A DNA stretch of 47,273 nt. It comes from UBA8517 sp964606975 (GTDB lineage Bacteria > Patescibacteriota > Microgenomatia > UBA8517). Numbering within the stretch: the stretch's first letter is position 1; each line of letters begins with the position of its first letter. The notes below the pieces were generated by a model that did not search any database, was not told where the DNA came from, and saw only the letters and a program-made list of their open reading frames with translations. The position numbers were made by a program, and so were the translations under genes. The DNA is taken from positions 1-47,273 of the forward strand of contig CAZSGY010000026.1 in assembly GCA_964606975.1 (NCBI GenBank), in the 5' to 3' direction. This document shows, one piece after another, positions 41,283-47,273 of the stretch.

Positions 41283-41813
41283 TTAGTATTTAATATTAAT
41301 TACAAACTCGATTTCACCTGCATTTTTTTCCGATGAGTTTACTGGTCCAAGTTCGGCACTTTTAAACGAACCATCTTGTAAGCCGGCTACAAATCTGGAT
41401 ATGTCGTAATCTGACAGAGAAGATCCTCTGACTTCTATTGAGTCTTTAAATAACGAAATTCTGGATAATACAACAGTTTCCGGAACCTTGCTGGTCACCT
41501 TTTCTACCAACGAGGACATCTGGTTGCTTTGACCCGTTTTATCAAAAACGTTTAATTTTGTCTGAACACCCCTGAATTGTTTTTCCAGATCTGCCTGGGC
41601 TGAAATTTGAGCACTTTTTACTTTGATGGAGTTATTTAAACTGGAATTTTGTGCATCCAGCCAAAAACGTGACAAAAACGCTGCCATGACTACCATTTCC
41701 GTAACAATAACTATTATGCGGAAAGTGCCGGTTGTCCACTTAAGAATACGACCTGCTGTTGAAGCGTTGAACTCCTCTTGTGGCAAAAGGTTAATAGATT
41801 TATTTTTGGGCAT
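41283..41813 (-). CDS. pilN: Type IV pilus assembly protein PilN
   Basis: 176 aa from the ATG at 41813, giving the N-terminus MPKNKSINLLPQEEF. INLLPQE is the conserved peptide by which PilN docks to PilM. A membrane helix at about 29-50, a coiled coil, and a C-terminal ferredoxin-like domain (VVLSRISLFKDSIEVRGSSLSDYDISRFVAGL) complete the family layout. A TTG eight codons upstream is a possible but less likely start. It heads the leftward operon that continues into pilO and surface proteins; about 130 nt separate it from rpsT, which contains an inverted repeat. Confidence 0.85.
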   Translation of the reverse strand: MPKNKSINLLPQEEFNASTAGRILKWTTGTFRIIVIVTEMVVMAAFLSRFWLDAQNSSLNNSIKVKSAQISAQADLEKQFRGVQTKLNVFDKTGQSNQMSSLVEKVTSKVPETVVLSRISLFKDSIEVRGSSLSDYDISRFVAGLQDGSFKSAELGPVNSSEKNAGEIEFVINIKY

Positions 41814-41885
41814 ACATCGCGTTGTTTTAATTTCCAATTATTGCACGCCAATTTTCAATAAAAAATGAGATCTGGCAAATAGGAA

Positions 41886-41910
41886 ATGTGCTCTAATCAA
41901 TATAGCACAT
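41886..41910. promoter_or_regulatory. Perfect inverted repeat upstream of pilN, possible operator
   Basis: ATGTGCT (41886-41892) and AGCACAT (41904-41910) make a 7 bp inverted repeat with an 11 nt A/T-rich centre. It lies between rpsT and pilN, both leftward. No T-run follows on the minus strand within reach, so it is more like a protein-binding site than a terminator, though it could be an rpsT 3' hairpin. Confidence 0.4.
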
Positions 41911-41943
41911 GTAAATGCGTGAAAGAAGCTTTGTTAATGAGAA

Positions 41944-42237
41944 TTATTTCCCCTTCGAAGAAACCTTTTTTACTGTCTTAGCGGCGGCCTTTTGGGGAGC
42001 CTTGACCGCAATCAGTTTAGAAAGCTGGGATTTTATTCTGGAAGCCTTATTTTTGTGAATAATCTTCTTTTTTGCGGCGCGGTCGGCAAGAGAGATGGCG
42101 GAAATTACTTTATCATTACTTTTAGATTTTTTAGCCATGCGGATTGAGATTTCCAGTCTTTTGATCAAAAGACTGTTAACTTTGTTTTTATTTTTGGAGC
42201 CCCTTAGTGCCCTTTTTGCTGTTTTGGTTACTGGCAT
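41944..42237 (-). CDS. rpsT: Small ribosomal subunit protein bS20
   Basis: 97 aa, very basic, helical. Conserved S20 signatures: TAKRALRGSKNKNKVNS near the N-terminus and the DRAAKKKIIHKNKASRIKSQL helix. It binds 16S rRNA early in 30S assembly. The tail ends in extra Lys/Ala residues (AAAKTVKKVSSKGK). It is divergent from murJ with about 90 nt between the starts; that space is rich in A/T and includes the murJ promoter. Confidence 0.9.
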   Translation of the reverse strand: MPVTKTAKRALRGSKNKNKVNSLLIKRLEISIRMAKKSKSNDKVISAISLADRAAKKKIIHKNKASRIKSQLSKLIAVKAPQKAAAKTVKKVSSKGK

Positions 42238-42287
42238 ACCGGTTAATTTGTCAAATTTTAAATTTAAAATTCAAAATTTCTTCGTGG

Positions 42288-42316
42288 TTGTTAGTATATG
42301 GCAAAGAAGCTAGAAT
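42288..42316 (+). promoter_or_regulatory. Promoter of murJ
   Basis: TTGTTA at 42288-42293, a 17 nt spacer, TAGAAT at 42311-42316. The expected transcription start is about 7 nt before the ATG at 42330, so the leader is only a few bases long. Confidence 0.6.
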
Positions 42317-42329
42317 ATCAAGAAGAGAC

Positions 42330-44057
42330 ATGGAAAATTTGATCGCCAAAGGTAAGAAAATAATCAACTCTCAACAAAATAGCATTCTTTCAGCGGCCAC
42401 CCTGATTATGATAATGATTGCCACCTCCATGATCTTAGGACTTATCCGACAGAGGGTTTTGGCAAGTTACTTTGATCCAAATTCGCTTTCATTATTTTTT
42501 GCCGCTTTCAGGTTGCCTGATGCAATTTTTCAGGTCTTGGTTTTTGGTACGTTTTCATCTGCCTTTATACCGGTATTTACAAAATCTTTAAAAGAAGGTG
42601 AGGCGAAAGCCTGGCAGCTTGCGGGTAAGATAGTTTCAATAGGTTTAGTGATCTTTATTTTGGCAGTTGCGGTTGCGGCAATTTTTACCCCCCAAATATA
42701 CGCAATCATTGCTCCCGGTTTTGATAAGGAGGAAAATGCCCAAATCGCCTTTTTGGCTAGAATCCTGTTTTTGGCTCAGGGCTTTTTTGTGATCAGTTAT
42801 GTTTTGACCGGAGTTTTGGAATCATTAAGACGTTTTTTGATTCCGGCTTTGGCACCAATTTTTTACAATCTGGGAATAATTTTAGGTACGGTAATTTTAA
42901 CTCCGTATATCGGATTAACAGCACCGGCTGTCGGGGTAGTGATTGGAGCTTTTGCACATTTTGCAATTCAGTACCCGCTAAGCAGAAAACTTGGCTTTAG
43001 ATTTACTTGGGATCTTAGGGCAGATGAGGGAGTTAAAAAAATCGGAAAACTTGCATTGCCCCGTGCAGTCGATTTGGCTTTTGATCAAATAGGTAAAAGT
43101 ACTGAACTTTTTCTTTCCTCGCTGATATCTCAGGCCTCATATACCTACTATACTTTTGCTAATTCTTTGCAGCTTCTTCCGGTGACCCTTTTTGGGACAT
43201 CGCTTGCCAAAGCAGTGCTTCCCATGCTTTCGGATGCAAGTGGCGACAAGGTCAAGTTCAGGAAAATTCTTCTTTCGGCAATATATCAGGCGGTATTTTT
43301 TACCCTCCCCCTGGCTGCCGCTCTGATTGCGCTTAGAATCCCGGTGGTTAGGCTTATTTATGGAACAAAAATATTTAATTGGGAATCTACTGTCCAAACC
43401 GGGACAGTGCTTTCAGTGTTTGCCGTTTCTATAGTATTTCAGACTTTAATGTCTATTCTTGTGCGTTCCTTTTTTGCTTTGCATGACACAAAAACTCCGG
43501 TTAAAGTTTCCTTTATCGGACTTGGTCTTTTGGTGGTTGCCGATTTTGTATTAGTTATCGGCTTCCACATGGATGTTTGGGCATTGGCTGCGTCTTTCGC
43601 TTTCAGCACCTTAGTGGAAGCAGTAATACTAATGATATTAATTAACAAGAGGATTGGGGGAATCGTTAACTTGAAGTTTTTTACCCACACTTTAAAGATT
43701 TTTACTGCCACAATAGTTTCCGGGGGTGCAATGTATTTTATGCTTAAGATTTTCGACAAATCTGTGTGGGTTAAAAGGCTGTCTTTCTTGGGCGGAATAG
43801 ATGCTACCAGCGCTTTTCCTTTTGAGAAATTCGTATTGGACACCCGTTATACCGGAAATCTGATCATTCTCACTCTGGTGACTTTTTTGGTCGGACTTGC
43901 TATTTACATACTTCTGTCTCTTTTGTTTAAGGTTGACGAAGCCAAATACTTTCTTAGTCTTACAAAAGGGATCTTTCTCAAAAGGATTTCGCCCTCCATT
44001 CCGGCTCAGGAAGAGGAGCCTGTTTCTCCTACCACAGAACCCCCAAACAGTACTTGA
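42330..44057 (+). CDS. murJ: Lipid II flippase MurJ
   Basis: 575 aa, about 14 membrane helices, of the MOP/MVF superfamily. Early family motifs are clear: SAATLIMIMIATSMILGLIRQRVLASYF, then FFAAFRLPDAIFQVLVFGTFSSAFIPVF. MurJ flips lipid II across the membrane for peptidoglycan synthesis. The ATG at 42330 is chosen because it puts the first helix and the promoter in register; the frame is open to 42207 but that part overlaps rpsT. A polar C-terminal tail ends with Pro/Glu/Thr. Its stop lies 1 nt before the -35 region of the hrcA promoter. Confidence 0.93.
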   Translation: MENLIAKGKKIINSQQNSILSAATLIMIMIATSMILGLIRQRVLASYFDPNSLSLFFAAFRLPDAIFQVLVFGTFSSAFIPVFTKSLKEGEAKAWQLAGKIVSIGLVIFILAVAVAAIFTPQIYAIIAPGFDKEENAQIAFLARILFLAQGFFVISYVLTGVLESLRRFLIPALAPIFYNLGIILGTVILTPYIGLTAPAVGVVIGAFAHFAIQYPLSRKLGFRFTWDLRADEGVKKIGKLALPRAVDLAFDQIGKSTELFLSSLISQASYTYYTFANSLQLLPVTLFGTSLAKAVLPMLSDASGDKVKFRKILLSAIYQAVFFTLPLAAALIALRIPVVRLIYGTKIFNWESTVQTGTVLSVFAVSIVFQTLMSILVRSFFALHDTKTPVKVSFIGLGLLVVADFVLVIGFHMDVWALAASFAFSTLVEAVILMILINKRIGGIVNLKFFTHTLKIFTATIVSGGAMYFMLKIFDKSVWVKRLSFLGGIDATSAFPFEKFVLDTRYTGNLIILTLVTFLVGLAIYILLSLLFKVDEAKYFLSLTKGIFLKRISPSIPAQEEEPVSPTTEPPNST

Positions 44058-44082
44058 CAACTTTTAGCACTCGATGTACGAT
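44054..44082 (+). promoter_or_regulatory. Consensus promoter of hrcA-grpE-dnaK
   Basis: TTGACA at 44054-44059, a 17 nt spacer and TACGAT at 44077-44082. The -35 overlaps the murJ stop codon. The CIRCE element lies between and over these boxes. Confidence 0.85.
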
Positions 44083-44090
44083 ACTGCTAA
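44064..44090 (+). promoter_or_regulatory. CIRCE operator of hrcA-grpE-dnaK
   Basis: TTAGCACTC, nine bases, TACTGCTAA. The left arm is identical to consensus and the right arm matches 7 of 9 (GAGTGCTAA). It overlaps the -10, the natural place for HrcA to repress its own operon. Confidence 0.9.
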
Positions 44091-44093
44091 TCC

Positions 44094-44119
44094 TTCGACT
44101 TCGCTCAGAATAAGTCGAA
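44094..44119. repeat. Palindromic repeat in the hrcA leader
   Basis: TTCGACTT (44094-44101) pairs with AAGTCGAA (44112-44119) around a 10 nt loop. The sequence CTTCGACTTCGCTCAG resembles a dispersed palindromic repeat that I remember from many environmental bacterial genomes; this link is from memory. It lies between the CIRCE and the hrcA start, and is transcribed. Confidence 0.6.
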
Positions 44120-44161
44120 AAGAAAAAGAATTTTTGATGAAAGAGCGAAGCAGGTTTAACC

Positions 44162-44896
44162 ATGAAAGACGGACTTACATCAAGACAAACACAAATTTTA
44201 AAGACAATTGTCGATGAGTATATTACCACGGCCGAACCTGTTGGTTCTGAAGCTCTGGATAAAAAATACAACCTAGGTGTTTCCCCGGCGACTATTAGAA
44301 ATGAAATGGTTACTTTAACCAAGCTTAATTTTCTAAAACAACCCCACGCATCGGCGGGACGCATTCCCACTCCGGTAGCGATGAAATTTTATATAAATCA
44401 ACTAATGGAAGAAAAACAGATGAGTTTGGTAGACGAAGTCAAGGCAAAAGAAGAAGTTTGGGACTCCAGGGACGACATAGACGAATTAATGGATGAGGCG
44501 ACACACGCATTGGCGTCACGTACCAAATCTCTGTCGGTTGCCGCTTTGAAGGACAAAAAGGATAGATTTTGGCAGGCGGGACATTCTTATATTTTCCAAA
44601 ACCCGGAATTTTCTAATGTTTTGACCTGTCAAAACTTATTTTCTATTTTTGAGGAGTTCGACAAATTGGACAGGCTGTTTTTTGGTTACGAACCGACCTC
44701 TCCTTTAGAAGTTTTATTTGGAGAGGAGCTGGGGATTCCGGAACTTGCCACCACGGGAATTGTCTCGACCCACTTTACCATTAAGGGCAAAAAGGGTGTT
44801 TTAGGTGTTATTGGTCCGGCAAGAGCTGACTATGGAACTGTCATCCCGATATTAAGATACTTCGGCAACTTGGTCGAAGAGGTCGCAAACAAATAA
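44162..44896 (+). CDS. hrcA: Heat-inducible transcription repressor HrcA
   Basis: 244 aa. The N-terminal winged helix is well kept (LTSRQTQILKTIVDEYITTAEPVGSEAL, SPATIRNEMVTLTKLNFLKQPHASAGRIPT). The central part is short: the family is commonly about 330-350 aa, so roughly 100 residues of the inserted dimerisation/GAF-like domain are missing; the C-terminal VLGVIGPARADYGTVIPILRYF segment is present. It represses chaperone genes at CIRCE sites with help from GroEL. It is the first gene of its operon and autoregulated through the upstream CIRCE. Confidence 0.9.
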   Translation: MKDGLTSRQTQILKTIVDEYITTAEPVGSEALDKKYNLGVSPATIRNEMVTLTKLNFLKQPHASAGRIPTPVAMKFYINQLMEEKQMSLVDEVKAKEEVWDSRDDIDELMDEATHALASRTKSLSVAALKDKKDRFWQAGHSYIFQNPEFSNVLTCQNLFSIFEEFDKLDRLFFGYEPTSPLEVLFGEELGIPELATTGIVSTHFTIKGKKGVLGVIGPARADYGTVIPILRYFGNLVEEVANK

Positions 44897-44912
44897 ATTA
44901 AAAATATCAAAT

Positions 44913-45380
44913 ATGACAAAGATGAAAAAAACGGAATCGCAGAGAAAAAGTACGGATAAAGTTCATTCCGAACTTGAGACGGTCAAGGCAATGTTGGCCA
45001 GAGCATTGGCTGATTATGATAATTTAAGTAAGAGGGTTGAGAGGGAAAAAGAAACCTTAGCAAAAATAGCATCCCTAAGTGTTTTGGGAAGGTTGCTGCC
45101 TGTTTTGGACAATCTGGAACTTTCTCAGGAACACTTAAAAAATCCCGGGTTGGCAATAAGCATAGTAGAGTTTAGGAAAGTATTAAGCGAAGAGGGGCTT
45201 ACTGAAATCAATCCGAAAGTGGGAGAAAATTTTGATGAAGAGACGATGGAAGTAGTTGAAGTTACGCCGGGAGCGAGAGATAATATTGTCTCGGAGGTTT
45301 TGTTAAGAGGTTGGAAATTTAATGACGGTCAGGTGCTTAGACACGCCAAAGTTAAAGTGTCTAAAATAAAAGATAATTAA
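44913..45380 (+). CDS. grpE: Nucleotide exchange factor GrpE
   Basis: 155 aa, an N-terminal Lys/Glu-rich coiled coil (LARALADYDNLSKRVEREKETLAK) followed by the C-terminal beta wing (VGENFDEETMEVVEV, GWKFNDGQVLRHAKVKVSK). It releases ADP from DnaK. The family is usually 180-200 aa; here the disordered N-terminus is short. It starts 16 nt after hrcA and ends 4 nt before dnaK. No Shine-Dalgarno sequence precedes it. Confidence 0.93.
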   Translation: MTKMKKTESQRKSTDKVHSELETVKAMLARALADYDNLSKRVEREKETLAKIASLSVLGRLLPVLDNLELSQEHLKNPGLAISIVEFRKVLSEEGLTEINPKVGENFDEETMEVVEVTPGARDNIVSEVLLRGWKFNDGQVLRHAKVKVSKIKDN

Positions 45381-45384
45381 AATT

Positions 45385-47273
45385 ATGGGAAAAATAATAG
45401 GTATTGATTTAGGAACAACAAATTCATGTGTGGCAGTGATGGAGGGTGGCCGCCCTAAAGTTATTCCTGCCGTGGATACGGGTAAAAATACTACTCCGTC
45501 AGTTGTTGAACCAGTCAAAAATTTAGTAGGAGATGTGGCCAAGAGACAAATGATTCTTAACTCCAAGAATACGGTTTATTCGGCAAAACGCCTTATGGGA
45601 AGACGCTTCGAGGACAAGGAAGTTAAGCGCACCATTGACATGGTACCTTACAAAATTGCAGAAGGTAAAAACGGAATGGCCGATATTGAGATCGATGGCA
45701 AGAATTACACTCCCCAGGAGATTAGCGCCAGAGTTTTAATGAAACTTAAAAAAGATGCGGAAAAATATCTGGGTGAGAAAGTTGATCAAGCCGTTATTAC
45801 AGTCCCTGCGTATTTTGATGATGCACAGCGACAAGCGACAAAGCAAGCCGGTGAAATTGCCGGATTAAAAGTTGAGCGCATTATCAATGAACCCACAGCC
45901 GCGGCTTTAGCGTACGGATTGGATAAGAAAAATTCCGAAAAGATTGCGGTCTACGATCTTGGAGGAGGAACCTTTGACATTTCCATTTTGGAAATCGGAG
46001 ACGGAGTCATTGAGGTTAAGGCGACAAATGGGGATACGCATTTGGGAGGAGACGATTTTGATGCAGCAATAGTGGATTACATTGTTTCTGAATTTAAGAA
46101 AGAACAGGGAGTAGACCTCAAAGCAGACACCCAAGCTTACCAGAGAGTCCGTGATGCTGCAGAAAAGGCAAAAATTGAACTTTCCGCCGCTTCGGAAGTT
46201 GAGATCAACCAACCATACATCACTCAAAAAGATAGTCAGCCTCTGCATCTGACAATGAAGCTTACCCGGGCAAAAATGGAAAGCTTGGTTGACGAGCTGA
46301 TACAAAAAACCCTTAAGCCCGTAGAACTTTGCTTGAAAGATGCAAAGCTGGATGCACACGATGTAAATGAAGTGGTTATGGTCGGAGGTATGACCAGGAT
46401 GCCCAAGGTGGTCGAAACAGTCAAAAACTTTTTCGGTAAGGATCCGAACCAATCGGTAAATCCCGACGAGGTTGTTGCGGTTGGGGCTGCAATACAGGGC
46501 GGAGTTTTAGGTGGTGAGGTTAAGGATATTCTGCTTTTGGATGTCACTCCGTTGACACTGGCTATAGAAACTTTAGGCGGAGTAGCCACGCCCATGATTC
46601 CCAGAAATACAACCGTTCCTACCAGTAAGACCGAGGTTTTTTCAACTGCGGCAGATAATCAAACTCAGGTCCAAATCGTTGTAACTCAAGGAGAGCGTCC
46701 GATGAGTGCTGATAACAAAACTTTGGGGACATTCATTCTCGATGGGATTCCCCCCGCACCCCGTGGTGTCCCGCAGGTTGAAGTTACATTTGATATGGAT
46801 GCTTCCGGGATTTTAACTGTTACCGCCAAGGATAAGGCAACAAGTAAAACTCAGAATATTAAGATTACCGGTGCAGTCGGACTCTCTGACGACGAAATCA
46901 AACGTATGCAGGAAGAAGCTGAGAAGCACAAAGAGGAAGATGAAAAGAAAGCCGAACTTATCAAAACCAAAAATAATGCAGACGCTATGGTGGCTACTGC
47001 TGAAAAAGCACTTAAAGACGCGGGCGACAAGGTTTCAGCCGATGTGAAGTCTAAGGTTGAAGAAAAGATTTCCAAAGTTAAGGAAATTGCCGGAAAAGAA
47101 GATTCCAGTAAAGAAGACATTGAGACAGCAACAAAAGATCTTTCGGACACATTAAGTCAGATCGGTCAGACTATGTATGGAAACCAAGATGCCCCCCAGG
47201 GAGAACAATCAAAAGAAGGTAATGGAGAAGAGAAAAAAGAAGAGAAGAAGGACGAAAAAGTTGAAGAGGGAGA
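45385..47273 (+). CDS. dnaK: Chaperone DnaK, 3' end cut by the window
   Basis: The frame from the ATG at 45385 (MGKIIGIDLGTTNSCVAVMEGG) runs uninterrupted to the last base, 629 codons. Hsp70 signatures: IGIDLGTTNS, YDLGGGTFDISIL, VVMVGGMTRMPKV, then the linker DILLLDVTPLTL, the substrate-binding domain, and an acidic/Lys-rich tail with GEEKKEEKKDEKVEE at the window edge. The protein is near its end, since DnaK is normally 600-640 aa. It starts 4 nt after grpE, with no Shine-Dalgarno sequence, and is under the CIRCE at 44064. Confidence 0.96.
   Translation, partial: MGKIIGIDLGTTNSCVAVMEGGRPKVIPAVDTGKNTTPSVVEPVKNLVGDVAKRQMILNSKNTVYSAKRLMGRRFEDKEVKRTIDMVPYKIAEGKNGMADIEIDGKNYTPQEISARVLMKLKKDAEKYLGEKVDQAVITVPAYFDDAQRQATKQAGEIAGLKVERIINEPTAAALAYGLDKKNSEKIAVYDLGGGTFDISILEIGDGVIEVKATNGDTHLGGDDFDAAIVDYIVSEFKKEQGVDLKADTQAYQRVRDAAEKAKIELSAASEVEINQPYITQKDSQPLHLTMKLTRAKMESLVDELIQKTLKPVELCLKDAKLDAHDVNEVVMVGGMTRMPKVVETVKNFFGKDPNQSVNPDEVVAVGAAIQGGVLGGEVKDILLLDVTPLTLAIETLGGVATPMIPRNTTVPTSKTEVFSTAADNQTQVQIVVTQGERPMSADNKTLGTFILDGIPPAPRGVPQVEVTFDMDASGILTVTAKDKATSKTQNIKITGAVGLSDDEIKRMQEEAEKHKEEDEKKAELIKTKNNADAMVATAEKALKDAGDKVSADVKSKVEEKISKVKEIAGKEDSSKEDIETATKDLSDTLSQIGQTMYGNQDAPQGEQSKEGNGEEKKEEKKDEKVEEG

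Noticed and set aside
42207..42329. N-terminal extension of MurJ
   Set aside because: The frame is open but overlaps rpsT and the promoter at 42288-42316; MurJ similarity begins after the ATG at 42330.
1..47273. UGA recoding as in Gracilibacteria
   Set aside because: TGA ends genes where expected (for example at 9248-9250 and 27682-27684), and no gene needs read-through.

Overview
The window looks like a piece of a Candidate Phyla Radiation (Patescibacteria) genome, most like Microgenomates. This rests on style rather than a marker tree: A+T-leaning sequence, very tight gene packing with frequent 1-40 nt overlaps, almost no Shine-Dalgarno sequences, compact tRNA synthetases, many small multi-pass membrane proteins and membrane glycosyltransferases, and a Gram-positive-like envelope gene set (LCP, FemAB, VanW, MurJ, LPxTG-like signals). 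TGA is used as a normal stop codon, so the Gracilibacteria/SR1 code is not indicated. No phage, insertion sequence, rRNA or CRISPR array was seen.

Layout. 0-7 kb: the end of a Pro-rich membrane protein, then a leftward block, VanW-like protein > TsaC-TsaE fusion > ThpR-like 2H phosphoesterase > TsaD > ValRS; this is a t6A tRNA-modification cluster. 7-12 kb: a membrane-anchored solute-binding protein, a nucleotidyltransferase-like protein, groES-groEL under a consensus promoter and a CIRCE operator, then an AlkA-like glycosylase. 12-14 kb: M23 peptidase, terminator, tRNA-Cys, a 40-bp-period repeat and a PEGA/SH3 protein. 14-20 kb: glycan genes (UbiA-type DPPR-synthase-like enzyme, WecA/TagO-like transferase, GT-C transferase, UDP-glucuronate decarboxylase, cellulose-synthase-like GT2). 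20-31 kb: MetRS with a TrpR-like gene, RmuC, a UvrD helicase fused to a PD-(D/E)XK Fe-S nuclease, an unknown protein, two FemAB ligases and a PcrA-type helicase. 31-37 kb: LCP protein and three large membrane proteins, one a double GT-C fusion ending in a protein O-mannosyltransferase module. 37-42 kb: leftward PilN-PilO operon continuing into surface proteins rich in Thr/Pro, two of them ending in the same LPQSG-type sorting signal. 42-47 kb: rpsT, murJ and hrcA-grpE-dnaK with a second CIRCE.

How it fits together. HrcA from the right end probably represses both chaperone operons through the two CIRCE sites. The PilN/PilO surface-protein operon beside a PMT-type transferase suggests an O-glycosylated, possibly sortase-processed surface appendage or adhesin system; this is the most interesting candidate here. 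Across the window many genes have a -10 hexamer only 4-8 nt before the start codon, implying leaderless mRNAs, and several divergent gene pairs share overlapping start codons in a single CATG.
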